Positions 1 to 7,318 of a stretch of 64,000 bases of DNA are shown piece by piece. Under the pieces are notes generated by a model. It saw only the letters and a program-made list of their open reading frames with translations. It made no database searches and had not been told where the DNA came from. The position numbers were made by a program, and so were the translations under genes. Within the stretch, counting starts at the first letter, position 1, and every line of letters begins with the position of its first letter. Origin of the DNA: Hyphomicrobiales bacterium (GTDB lineage: Bacteria; Pseudomonadota; Alphaproteobacteria; Rhizobiales; Beijerinckiaceae); NCBI GenBank assembly GCA_027483795.1, contig JAIXTT010000005.1:32744-96743 (forward strand), read 5' to 3'.

Positions 1-174
1 CGCGAAGTCGGGCTGGGCCGGATCGTTCGCGATGGCGTCGATCTCGAGGCGATGATCCGCGAAGGCCTTGTCGAAGGCGGGACGGAAATGCTCCGGCCGG
101 ATCTCCGCGAAGGGCGGAACGCCGAAAGGCGTGGTCCAGGTCTTGAAGAAAGGATTGTCCGCCGCCGTCGCCAT
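1..174 (-). CDS. M3-family metallopeptidase (oligopeptidase A / Dcp-like), N-terminal fragment
   Basis: The first 58 codons of a minus-strand gene are present; the rest lies beyond the left edge. The protein begins MATAADNPFFKTWTTPFGVP and continues with an IRPEHFRPAF segment, the typical opening of M3 zinc peptidases of the Dcp/OpdA group (an NPLL.W..PFG.PPF..I.PEHF pattern). These cytoplasmic enzymes cleave short peptides. The HExxH zinc motif lies near the C-terminus of the family and is not in the window, so activity cannot be judged. A GGGAG ribosome site sits 6 bases before the ATG at 174-172. Assignment rests on the N-terminal pattern only. Confidence 0.75.
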   Translation of the reverse strand, partial: MATAADNPFFKTWTTPFGVPPFAEIRPEHFRPAFDKAFADHRLEIDAIANDPAQPDFA

Positions 175-316
175 GCCGATCTCCCGTGACCCGCTCAGCA
201 TATAGCGATCCCGATCGCGCCGCGCCGGTCCGAGAAAATCCCCGACCCTCGGAGAACTTCGGGCCTCGACCCGCGTTGGGAACGGCATGCCCGCCGACAG
301 GAGAAGGACCAGCGCC

Positions 317-889
317 ATGACCCATGAAGATGCAGCCGCCGAACGACACGGCCGAAAGAGCGGCGGGAGCTTCAAGCGAGAGCAGGAATCGGCCCTGAAC
401 CGCGCCGGAGACGACATGCGGGGGGCCGTGGACGAGGCGGCTCATGCGGGGAGCGAGGCGCTGCGCGCGGGTCGCGAAAGCCTTGAAAAGGCTTTGGACG
501 TGAGCCGCGACATGGGGCGCGACATGGGGCGCGACCTCGGCAAGATCGCGCGGCGCACCACGCGCAGCGTCGAGACGCTCTCGAAGGCCGGCACCGTTCT
601 CATCCAAGGGATGCAGGACGTCTCGCACGAATGGATGGGGATGACTCAGGACAATCTCCGCCGCGGCACCGACATGCTGCAGCAGATGTCCCGGGCGAAG
701 TCCCTGCCGGACATGCTCGACGCGCAGGCCGATCTCATGCGCGAGAGTCTGCAGCGGATGATCGAGAGCGCGCGGCGCATCGGCGAGATATCGGTCCGCA
801 CCGCGACCGAGGCGTCCGACGCCGTGCGCAAGGTCGCCGAGCAGGCCGACGGCGAACGCGATCGCGATCGCGATCGCACCGCGGCCTGA
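317..889 (+). CDS. Phasin-family protein
   Basis: A 190-residue alpha-helical, charged protein without cysteines, signal peptide or membrane segment. The middle (about residues 75-175) has the phasin pattern: amphipathic helices with phrases such as MQDVSHEWMGMTQDNL, then a DAQADLMRESLQ stretch typical of alphaproteobacterial phasins. Phasins coat polyhydroxyalkanoate granules. The start at 317 is chosen because AGGAGAAGG lies 9 bases upstream; an in-frame ATG at 287 lacks such a site. The C-terminus is a short DRDRDR run encoded by repeated CGATCG. A terminator follows directly, so it is probably a single-gene unit. No pha genes are adjacent, so the granule role is inferred from the family. 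Confidence 0.75.
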   Translation: MTHEDAAAERHGRKSGGSFKREQESALNRAGDDMRGAVDEAAHAGSEALRAGRESLEKALDVSRDMGRDMGRDLGKIARRTTRSVETLSKAGTVLIQGMQDVSHEWMGMTQDNLRRGTDMLQQMSRAKSLPDMLDAQADLMRESLQRMIESARRIGEISVRTATEASDAVRKVAEQADGERDRDRDRTAA

Positions 890-918
890 CGGGGCGTCCC
901 GGCGCGTCGCGGAAAAGG

Positions 919-956
919 GCCCCTGCGGGCTTTCGACCCGCCGGGGCTTTCTTTTT
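919..956 (+). terminator. Intrinsic terminator after the phasin gene
   Basis: An 11-bp GC-rich stem (GCCCCTGCGGG pairing with CCCGCCGGGGC, one mismatch) with loop CTTTCGA is followed by TTTCTTTTT. It lies 30 bases after the phasin stop codon. Confidence 0.85.
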
Positions 957-1007
957 GGACCCGCGGCGCTTCCCGTCTATTCTTTGCGCAAGCAGAAGGA
1001 GACGCCC

Positions 1008-1409
1008 ATGTCGCCCCGGACCGCCTCGCCCTCCGTGTTCCGCGTTCCGGCCGGACGGATCGCCGTCGTCCTCTTCGCCGCGCTCGCCGCGGGCTGTACG
1101 CAGTATCAATGGGTACATCCGACGAAGACGCCCGCCCAATACGGCGGCGACCGGCTGGCCTGCGAAAGCCGGGCGGCCGCGGTCTATCCGACCATGGCCG
1201 CCGTCGTCCGCACCGGAGGCGGTTACGTCGACCCCGGCCGGGAGATCTGTTCGCGCGGCCGGCACGGATACGTCTACTGCCGCTCGACGCCGCCGACCTA
1301 TATCCCGCCGACCTATTCGACCCGAGACATCAATGCCGAACCGCGTGAACGTCTGATCGAGGCCTGCCTCTATCAGCGCGGCTATTCGCTCGTTCCGGTT
1401 CAGCGCTGA
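1008..1409 (+). CDS. Small outer-membrane-type lipoprotein, unknown function
   Basis: A 133-residue protein with a lipoprotein signal: basic N-terminus, hydrophobic stretch VVLFAALAAGC and a lipobox (LAAGC) with the acylated cysteine near residue 30. The mature part has paired cysteines, a Gly/Tyr-rich centre and a PPTYIPPTYS repeat. It resembles small alphaproteobacterial lipoproteins of unknown role. The ATG at 1008 has AGAAGGAG about 6 bases upstream; an in-frame TTG at 984 would extend it without such a site. Its 3' end overlaps the convergent AbrB-like gene by 10 bases. Confidence 0.7.
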   Translation: MSPRTASPSVFRVPAGRIAVVLFAALAAGCTQYQWVHPTKTPAQYGGDRLACESRAAAVYPTMAAVVRTGGGYVDPGREICSRGRHGYVYCRSTPPTYIPPTYSTRDINAEPRERLIEACLYQRGYSLVPVQR

Positions 1410-2461
1410 GGCGGATCCGGCGGCACGCCGAACCATGACGGTCGCGCCCGGAAGATCAGCGGGACGGTCAGCCCGATCGCCATGAACCGGACGAGGTGGT
1501 GCGCCGCCACATAGACCGGGTCGATGGCGAGGGTGAAGGCGAGGATCGCCATCGCCTCGAGGCCGCCGGGCGCGAAGGCCATCAGCGCCGCCGCCTGCGA
1601 CACGCCGAGCAGCAGGCTCGCCGCCTCGGCGAAGGCGACCGCCACGATCGTGCTCACCACGAAGGCTGCAAGCGCCGCCGGCGCGAGCCGCACCAGATCG
1701 CGCCGCCGCATGCTCCTGAATCGTTCGCCGATGAAGGCGCCGATCAGCGTGAAGCCCAGCGAGGCGAGCGGATCGGGAAAATCCCCCGCCACGATGCCCG
1801 ACCCCGTGAGGGTCGCGCTCGCCAGCATCGCGCCGAGCAGCAGCGCCGCCGGAACCTGCAGCCTGTGCAGCAGCAGACCCGCCGGGAGCGCCGCCGCCGC
1901 GAGACCGGCGACGGAAGCGAAAGACATCGCCGACGTCGTCGAATCGACGACGGGGAGGGCGCTTCCGACGGCGATCAGGGGCGGCAGGATCAGAATCAGC
2001 ATGATCAGGCGGAAGAGCTGAACCGCCGCGATGGCCGGAATGTCGGCCTGCCTTTCATGGGCGATGAGCAGGATCGACGACAGCGCGCCCGGAACCGAGG
2101 CCAGAACCGCATCGATGCGCTTCCACCCGAAGAACCGCATCAGCACCGCCGAACAGGCGATCACGATCATGACGATCGCGGCGAAGAGAAGCGCGATGCT
2201 CAGAGGGACGGCGGCGAGCGCATGCAGCGTTTCGGGCCTGACGCCCGTTCCGATGGTGATGCCCGAGAGCAGCATCGCGAAATCGCGGACATGCACGGGC
2301 ATCGGCGGGAAGCGGTCCGACGCGGCGAGAATGCCGGACACCAGCATCGCCCCGGAGAGCCACGGGGCGGGAAATCCGATCAGGGCCGCGAGCGCCCCGC
2401 CGAGGCCGGCCGCCGCAAGCGCCGCGACATGCAGCGAGATCGTCGTGACCGTCGAAGACAT
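1400..2461 (-). CDS. AbrB-family integral membrane protein (putative transporter)
   Basis: A 353-residue, very hydrophobic protein with about ten predicted membrane helices. It shows the duplicated AbrB-type motif: two copies of a hydrophobic unit, each with a PxxLLxGA-like phrase (GFPAPWLSGAMLVSG near residue 28 and VPAALLLGAMLAS near residue 222). The family (once mislabelled ammonia monooxygenase or AbrB regulator) is thought to transport small molecules; the substrate is unknown. The start at 2461 gives the usual family length; longer in-frame extensions encode Arg/Pro-rich sequence that looks like non-coding DNA. An FNR-type box lies 22 bases upstream of the start. The 3' end overlaps the convergent lipoprotein gene by 10 bases. 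Confidence 0.8.
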   Translation of the reverse strand: MSSTVTTISLHVAALAAAGLGGALAALIGFPAPWLSGAMLVSGILAASDRFPPMPVHVRDFAMLLSGITIGTGVRPETLHALAAVPLSIALLFAAIVMIVIACSAVLMRFFGWKRIDAVLASVPGALSSILLIAHERQADIPAIAAVQLFRLIMLILILPPLIAVGSALPVVDSTTSAMSFASVAGLAAAALPAGLLLHRLQVPAALLLGAMLASATLTGSGIVAGDFPDPLASLGFTLIGAFIGERFRSMRRRDLVRLAPAALAAFVVSTIVAVAFAEAASLLLGVSQAAALMAFAPGGLEAMAILAFTLAIDPVYVAAHHLVRFMAIGLTVPLIFRARPSWFGVPPDPPQR

Positions 2462-2482
2462 CGAATCGGAATTCCGCGGGAC

Positions 2483-2496
2483 TTGACCCGGATCAA
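2483..2496 (+). promoter_or_regulatory. FNR/FixK-type box
   Basis: TTGACCCGGATCAA matches TTGAT-N4-ATCAA at 9 of 10 fixed positions. It lies between the minus-strand AbrB-like gene (start codon 28 bases from the box centre) and a plus-strand candidate small RNA. A -10-like TCAAAT at 2518-2523 puts a plus-strand start near 2530-2531, so the box centre would be at -40.5 or -41.5, the class-II activating position. For the AbrB-like gene the box is too close to the start codon for that geometry. The window itself encodes a FixK-like protein that could bind here. Confidence 0.65.
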
Positions 2497-2529
2497 TGCT
2501 GTGCGGCTCCGACCGCGTCAAATTGAAAT

Positions 2530-2664
2530 CGACGGGACGGTTCGGACCGCCTCCTTCGCTCCGCCCTCGGGTCGAGCCGGGAAGAGGTCCGCGACGCCCC
2601 TTCGGCTTCGGCCGGGGGTGCGGTGCTCGGCGCGGTCTCGGGGGAGCTGCGCCGAGCACTTTTT
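2530..2664 (+). ncRNA. Candidate FNR/FixK-controlled small RNA
   Basis: About 135 bases from a predicted start near 2530 to an intrinsic terminator. No plus-strand gene precedes this terminator, so something else must be transcribed into it. The predicted RNA opens with a CGGT-TCGG-ACCG hairpin (2538-2549), then CCTCCTTC (2550-2557), which is complementary to a Shine-Dalgarno GAAGGAGG, then a GC-rich region and the terminator hairpin. Alphaproteobacterial trans-acting RNAs often expose CU-rich anti-Shine-Dalgarno loops. The RNA would run tail-to-tail with the fixK-like gene. No convincing short reading frame was seen. This is a prediction from DNA only. Confidence 0.45.
2623..2664 (+). terminator. 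Strong plus-strand terminator without an annotated upstream gene
   Basis: A perfect 11-bp inverted repeat (GTGCTCGGCGC at 2623-2633 and GCGCCGAGCAC at 2649-2659) with a 15-base loop, followed by five T residues. Orientation by the T-run is plus. Confidence 0.75.
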
Positions 2665-2682
2665 CGTTTCGGGATCTCCGCG

Positions 2683-2712
2683 AAAAAAAGCGCCGATCCT
2701 TTCGGATCGGCG
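2683..2712 (-). terminator. Terminator of the fixK-like gene
   Basis: On the minus strand a perfect 9-bp stem (CGCCGATCC/GGATCGGCG, loop GAAA) is followed by CGC-free T-rich sequence containing seven consecutive T residues (A-run at 2683-2689 on plus). It lies about 60 bases after the stop of the FixK-like gene. Confidence 0.85.
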
Positions 2713-2770
2713 TCAGTCGCAAGAGGAGGAGGAAGCCCGGGAGCTTCCCGCCTCGGGGAGTTCGAAAGGC

Positions 2771-3493
2771 TCAATGCGCCCCGGTGAGCCGGCAGAGCCG
2801 GCAGACGTTCGTGACCGTCACCGCATCGTGCCGGCCGTAGCTCAGAACGCCCTCGCGCTTCAATTGCGAGAAGGCGCGGCTGACCGTCTCCAAGGTGACG
2901 CCGAGATAATCGGCGATCTCCTGGCGGGTCAGGGAGACCGTCACGGCGCTGCGGTCGGCGGGATCGGCGGGTCCCCGGCAGCCCGCGCCGCCGCGTCCCG
3001 GCAGCAGGCGGATGATGAAGGTCGCGACGCGTTCGCGCGCCGTCTTGCGGCCCAGCAGCATGGCGTGGTCGTGCAGGGCGCAGATCTGGCTCTTCATCCG
3101 CTCCGCGATCAGGAGCTGAAGATCACGGTCGGATTCGACGAGCGCCCTTTCATAGGCGGCGATCCGGCAGGGCGAGAGGGTTTCGGCCGCGCTCTGATGC
3201 GTTCCCGTCGTCGTGATGCCGAAGACGTCGCCCGGGCCGAGCAGTTCGATGATCTGCCGTCGGCCGTCGGGGAGCATTTTGGAGATCATCACCGAACCTT
3301 CGACGATCCGGTAGACGCAGCGCGCCTTTTCCGCTTCGTCGATGATCGGCCTGCGGGCCTCGAAGTCGAGCATCCGTCCGCGGACGCCGTTCTCGACGCT
3401 CGCCTTCCGGGACGGTCCGAGGCTCCAATCGGCATCGAATTTCGGCGGAACGCGGTCTTCCGCGTGGTCGAAACGGCGCGCTTCGAGGGACAT
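2771..3493 (-). CDS. fixK: Crp/Fnr-family regulator, FixK/FnrN-like
   Basis: A 240-residue protein. An N-terminal cyclic-nucleotide-binding-like beta roll (about residues 45-140) carries a PDGRRQIIELLGPGDVFG phrase. A long dimer helix follows, then a C-terminal winged helix (about 185-235) with the helix-turn-helix SLTRQEIADYLGVTLETVSR. The ETVSR recognition helix is the E..SR type that reads TTGAT half sites. The cysteine cluster of oxygen-sensing FNR is absent from the N-terminus, so it is more FixK-like (no iron-sulphur cluster) than Fnr-like. It lies downstream of fixL-fixJ on the same strand with its own terminator. The 156-base gap upstream probably holds its promoter; no clear FixJ site was recognised. 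Confidence 0.85.
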   Translation of the reverse strand: MSLEARRFDHAEDRVPPKFDADWSLGPSRKASVENGVRGRMLDFEARRPIIDEAEKARCVYRIVEGSVMISKMLPDGRRQIIELLGPGDVFGITTTGTHQSAAETLSPCRIAAYERALVESDRDLQLLIAERMKSQICALHDHAMLLGRKTARERVATFIIRLLPGRGGAGCRGPADPADRSAVTVSLTRQEIADYLGVTLETVSRAFSQLKREGVLSYGRHDAVTVTNVCRLCRLTGAH

Positions 3494-3649
3494 GGGCGTG
3501 CACCTGAACGGATGGTCCCGTCCCGCCTCTTCGGAAGTCTTCGCCTCGACGCGGGGGACGCGGGCCTGATGAGGGAAGCCTAAGCGGGAACGGGAATCCC
3601 CGCATCGGGGCGGGCCCTTAAGCAGTGCTACGGACGCGGGCGGAACCGT

Positions 3650-3988
3650 TCAGACGATCGCGGCGAACTGTTCGGGGCTCAGCGGCTTGCGCAGCACCGG
3701 ACAATGTTCGAGGCCGCGCAGTTGGGCGTCGATCGCCGAGCGCGGCTGGCCGCTGATCGCGACCACGCGGGGCGGCTCCTTGAGGCGGCTGAGCCAGCGG
3801 ATGACCCGCGCGCCGCTGATTCCGGGGAGCATCAGATCCACGACGACGAGATCTTCGGGGCCGGGAATGTCGGCCGCGAAGAACGACTCCGCGTCGGCAT
3901 GGGCCACCGTCCGGTGCCCCATTCCGCGCAGCAGGACGTCGAGCGAATCGCTCACGCCGGGATCGTCTTCGAGAATATGGACCGTCAC
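3650..3988 (-). CDS. Single-domain response regulator (receiver only)
   Basis: A 112-residue CheY-like receiver with no output domain. Acidic residues EDD (7-9), the phospho-acceptor D51 in VVVDLMLPG and K101 in the LRKP loop are all present. It resembles the receiver of FixJ-family proteins. It lies between fixJ and fixK on the same strand and so may compete for or drain phosphate from FixL, as FixT or receiver proteins do in other Fix systems; that role is inferred. The GTG at 3988 is preferred since GAGGG lies 7 bases upstream; a GTG at 4006 would add six residues and fall inside a hairpin. Confidence 0.8.
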   Translation of the reverse strand: MTVHILEDDPGVSDSLDVLLRGMGHRTVAHADAESFFAADIPGPEDLVVVDLMLPGISGARVIRWLSRLKEPPRVVAISGQPRSAIDAQLRGLEHCPVLRKPLSPEQFAAIV

Positions 3989-4005
3989 GCGGCGCCCTCG
4001 GGACA

Positions 4006-4031
4006 CGGATCGCGACCGGCGTCGCGATCCG
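4006..4031 (-). other. Perfect inverted repeat between fixJ and the receiver gene
   Basis: An 11-bp perfect stem (CGGATCGCGAC and GTCGCGATCCG) with loop CGGC sits in the 95-base gap between fixJ and the receiver gene, just upstream of the receiver's ribosome site. There is no T-run, so it is not a standard terminator. It could be an mRNA processing or stabilising element, or an operator. Confidence 0.5.
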
Positions 4032-4083
4032 GTGAACCTATCCTTTCGGAGGGCCGTGTTCAGTCGGTAGCAATGCGGACTCG

Positions 4084-4692
4084 TCAGGCCCTGCGCTCGG
4101 CATAAACGATGCGCACGAGATCCGCCGCGTTCTTCGCTCCGAGCTTCTCCATGATGCGGGCGCGATGCACCTCGATCGTGCGCGGGCTGATGCCGAGCTG
4201 GCGGCCCGCTTCCTTGTTCGATGCACCGAGAGCGATCCGTTCGAGCACCTCGCGTTCCCGCGGGGTCAGGTTCTCCTCGCCGGGGAAGGCGCCCATGGTC
4301 GAATGCGACGCGCCGTTGCGCGCCCGAGCGTCGAGCGCGTCACGGATGCGCCCGACGACGGTCTCGGCGTCGAACGGCTTTTCGATGAAGTCGTGCGCCC
4401 CGCGCTTGATCGCTTCGACGGCCATGGGAATGTCGCCCTGGCCGGAGATCATGAAGATCGGGATCGGGCATTTGGTCCCGAGCTCGTTCAGCACGTCGAT
4501 GCCCGAGCGCCCGGGCATATGCACGTCGAGAATGATGCAGGAGGGCATGCGCGCCCGTACCGCATGGAGCAGGGCGGCCCCGTCCGGGTAGGCGCCGACC
4601 CCGTAGCCCTCCAGTTCGAGGACCATGCGGAGCGCGTCCCGCACGGCGGGATCGTCGTCGGCGATGTAGATTTCCGCGTCGTGATCGGCCAT
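4084..4692 (-). CDS. fixJ: FixJ-type response regulator
   Basis: A 202-residue two-domain regulator. The receiver (residues 1-120) has the acidic DDD cluster at 12-14, phospho-acceptor D56 in ILDVHMPG, and the KPF loop. The C-terminal LuxR/FixJ helix-turn-helix has the signature LTPREREVLERIALG and a recognition region GISPRTIEVHRARIMEKL. Length and both domains match FixJ. The gene starts 13 bases after fixL, so the two form one operon. FixJ phosphorylated by FixL normally activates fixK, which is located two genes downstream here. Confidence 0.93.
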   Translation of the reverse strand: MADHDAEIYIADDDPAVRDALRMVLELEGYGVGAYPDGAALLHAVRARMPSCIILDVHMPGRSGIDVLNELGTKCPIPIFMISGQGDIPMAVEAIKRGAHDFIEKPFDAETVVGRIRDALDARARNGASHSTMGAFPGEENLTPREREVLERIALGASNKEAGRQLGISPRTIEVHRARIMEKLGAKNAADLVRIVYAERRA

Positions 4693-4705
4693 TCGTCCCC
4701 CCTCG

Positions 4706-5869
4706 TCAGTCCTCGCCCGTTCGGGCCTCGTCGGTTTCGGCGGGCTGAAGCTTCAGCGTGAAGCGCGCCCCCCTGCCGTTGCCGCCGGGGTCGACGACGA
4801 GATCGCCCCCGTGGCTCTGCGCGATGGTGCGCGAAATCGACAGGCCGAGGCCCATGCCGGTCTTCTTCGACGTGGCGAAGGCCTTGAAGAGATCGGGCAG
4901 GGCTTCCGGCGGAATGCCCGGCCCGTTGTCGGAGACGATCACGGCGGGCCCGTCGTCCAGCGCCGTCGTCTCGATCCGCACCTCGCCGTCGGGTCGCCCG
5001 CGCAGCGCTTCCGCGGCGTTGCGCAGCAGATTGACCACGACCTGCTGGATCTGCACGGGCTCGGCGAAGGCCGGCGGCAGGTCGCGCGAATAGATGCGGA
5101 CCACGCGGACCTTGTCGCGCATGCCCAACAGCGTGAGTTCGACCGCCTCGTCGATCACGGCATTGAGGTCGACGCCGCGGCGGTTGGGTTCGCGCTTCTC
5201 CACGAACTGCCGCATCCGGCTGATGATCGCGCCCGCGCGATCGGCTTCGTGCACGGCCTTTTCCATCACCGAGATCAGGGCGTCGTCGGTGCGGGCGTCG
5301 CGCCCCTTCCGAATGGTCCGCGTGCCCGCCTGCAGATAGAGCATGATGGCCGTGAGAGGCTGATTGAGTTCATGGGCCAGCGCCGCGCCCATTTCGTCGA
5401 TCGCCGAGACCCGCGCGATATGCACGAGATCGGCCTGAAGCTCGCGGACCCGCTGCTCGGCCTCCTTGCGCGGGCGAAGATCGCGGATGATCCCGATGAA
5501 TTGGCGCCCCTGCGGAATGCGGGCCTCGCCGACCGAAAGCTCCACCGGGAACTCCGTCCCGTCCTTATGGCGGGCATGGACCTCGCGACCGATCCCGATG
5601 ATCTTGCGCTCGCCCGTATCCATGTAGTTCGAGACGTAGGAATCATGCGCGCGGCCGTAGGCCATGGGCATGATCAGCTTCACGTTCCGGCCGATCGCCT
5701 CCTCCGCGGTCCAGCCGAAAAGGCGTTCGCAGGCGATGTTGTAGACGAGGATCCGAGCTTCCTCGTCGATCACGAGGATCCCGTCGACGGCCGTGTCGAG
5801 AAAGCTGATCAGCCGCGCTTCGGATTCGGACTCCGCCGTCGCTCTCGAAACGTCCGTCTGCAGGGACAT
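4706..5869 (-). CDS. fixL: FixL-type oxygen-sensing histidine kinase
   Basis: A 387-residue kinase with one PAS domain (about residues 20-135) and no membrane helices. The PAS domain carries the FixL haem signature: proximal histidine H75 in AHDSYVSNY and, 20 residues on, R95 in IGIGREV. The spacing equals that of H200 and R220 in Bradyrhizobium FixL. The kinase part has H166 in the H-box (ALAHELNQPLTA), the N-box NLLRNAAEAL and G-boxes DNGPGIP and GMGLGLSI. So it should bind haem and be inhibited by oxygen. The start at 5869 avoids running into the upstream aminotransferase gene. No fixNOQP genes are in the window. Confidence 0.92.
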   Translation of the reverse strand: MSLQTDVSRATAESESEARLISFLDTAVDGILVIDEEARILVYNIACERLFGWTAEEAIGRNVKLIMPMAYGRAHDSYVSNYMDTGERKIIGIGREVHARHKDGTEFPVELSVGEARIPQGRQFIGIIRDLRPRKEAEQRVRELQADLVHIARVSAIDEMGAALAHELNQPLTAIMLYLQAGTRTIRKGRDARTDDALISVMEKAVHEADRAGAIISRMRQFVEKREPNRRGVDLNAVIDEAVELTLLGMRDKVRVVRIYSRDLPPAFAEPVQIQQVVVNLLRNAAEALRGRPDGEVRIETTALDDGPAVIVSDNGPGIPPEALPDLFKAFATSKKTGMGLGLSISRTIAQSHGGDLVVDPGGNGRGARFTLKLQPAETDEARTGED

Positions 5870-5943
5870 GTCGTCGGTATCCGTAAAGGAACGTATGTCG
5901 AATGTGCCCGACCCGAGGGTTGACCGCAATCCTGTACCAAAGT

Positions 5944-7128
5944 TCAGCTTCGCCGTATGACCTCCGCCAGACGGCGGGTCGCTTCCTGCAAGTCTTCGGC
6001 TTTTCTGAGAAAACACAATCTGAGGTGGTTTTCGGCTCCGCGCCCGAAGGCCGTGCCCGGTGCGAGCCCGACGACCGCCTCGTCGATGAAGCGCATCGCG
6101 AGCGCCCGCGTGTCGGTCACGCCGTCCACGGAGAAGAAGAGGTAGAACGCTCCTTCCGGCATGGGGAAGCGGACGCGTCCCGTGGCGGCGAGCCCTTCGC
6201 AGACGATGGCGCGGCCGCGTTCGGCGCGTTCGATCTGCTGCCTGACGAAGTCTTCGCCCCCGTCGAGCGCCGCGACGCCCGCGCGCTGAAGGAAGGCCGC
6301 GACGCCGGAGGAGGAGTACTGCACGAGGCTCTCGATCGTTTCGCCGAGCGCCGGGGGGGCTTCGAGCCAGCCGAGACGCCAGCCCGTCATGGCCCAGTTC
6401 TTCGAGAAGGTCTGAACGAAGAAGATCCGGTCGTCCTCGTCCATCACGTCATGGAAGGAGGGGGCTCGGGCGGAGCCGTCGAAGACGAAGCGGCCGTAGA
6501 TCTCGTCGGCGATGATCCAGAGGCCGTGCTTGCGCGCGAGCGCGAGCACCGCGACCAATTCCTCCCGCGTGGCGGTCCAGCCCGTCGGATTGGCGGGGGA
6601 ATTGATCATGATCGCCCTGCTGCGCGGCGTCACGGCCGCGGCGAGGGCGTCGACGTCGAGCGACCGGCGGCCGTTGCCCTGATCCGAGGTGAGCGCGAGG
6701 GGCACTTCGACGGGCTTCGCGCCCGCGACCACGGCCGCGCCGACGAAATTCGGCCAAGCGGGCGAGGGGATCAGCACCTCGTCGCCGTTCCCCGCCGCGA
6801 TGCGCACGGCGATCTGGATCGCCTGCATCCCGCCGATGGTGACGAAGAACCGCTCCGGTCCGAGGGGCTTGTCGTAGAGGCGGCACATATAGCGGGAGAT
6901 CGCGTCGCGCAGTTCCGGAATGCCGCGCTGCCAGGTGTAGAAGGTCTCGCCCGCCGCCAGCGCGCTCGCCGCCGCGTCCATGATGAAGGAGGGCGTCGGC
7001 AGGTCGCCTTCGCCCACCCAGAGCGGGATCAGGCCCGGCCGCCCGCGACCGTAATTGGACACTTCGACGATGCCGCTGGGCGGCGCGCCGGCGGCTTCGG
7101 GGCGGATGGTCGGAACGGGATGGTGCAT
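5944..7128 (-). CDS. PLP-dependent class I/II aminotransferase
   Basis: A 394-residue fold-type I aminotransferase. Visible signatures are a substrate-side GEGDLPTP motif, NSPANPTGW (PLP region), DEIYGRFVF (Asp that pairs with the pyridinium) and SKNWAMTGWRLGW, where the lysine forms the Schiff base. An RLCFL motif near the C-terminus holds the carboxylate-binding arginine. It belongs to the AspC/arylformyl-type group, but the amino-acid substrate cannot be told from sequence. It is transcribed divergently from the hybrid kinase gene and lies 74 bases upstream of fixL. Confidence 0.88.
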   Translation of the reverse strand: MHHPVPTIRPEAAGAPPSGIVEVSNYGRGRPGLIPLWVGEGDLPTPSFIMDAAASALAAGETFYTWQRGIPELRDAISRYMCRLYDKPLGPERFFVTIGGMQAIQIAVRIAAGNGDEVLIPSPAWPNFVGAAVVAGAKPVEVPLALTSDQGNGRRSLDVDALAAAVTPRSRAIMINSPANPTGWTATREELVAVLALARKHGLWIIADEIYGRFVFDGSARAPSFHDVMDEDDRIFFVQTFSKNWAMTGWRLGWLEAPPALGETIESLVQYSSSGVAAFLQRAGVAALDGGEDFVRQQIERAERGRAIVCEGLAATGRVRFPMPEGAFYLFFSVDGVTDTRALAMRFIDEAVVGLAPGTAFGRGAENHLRLCFLRKAEDLQEATRRLAEVIRRS

Positions 7129-7318
7129 GGCGCGGCGTCTCGAAGAACGAGTCGAACGATGAATCGGATGCCGCCTTTTCTCACGGTTCGGCGGTGAAAG
7201 TCTCCCCGATTTGCCGAGGGGCCGCCCTGCATCCGCGTTCCGTCGCGGGCATCGCTTTCCGCTCCCGCGCGGCTCGTCTAATCTCCTGCGCGGTGGAACC
7301 GGGGGCGGGGTCGCGGAA

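Noticed and set aside
859..876. Repeated CGATCG units at the end of the phasin gene
   Set aside because: They encode the DRDRDR tail in frame. Simple coding repeat, no sign of a separate element.
1400..1409. A possible fusion or frameshift where the lipoprotein and AbrB-like genes overlap
   Set aside because: Both genes keep normal stop codons. A 10-base tail-to-tail overlap is ordinary in compact genomes.
5929..5943. A second FNR-like site upstream of fixL (TTGACCGCAATCCT)
   Set aside because: Only the left half and ATC fit; the right half lacks the final CAA. Too weak to call.
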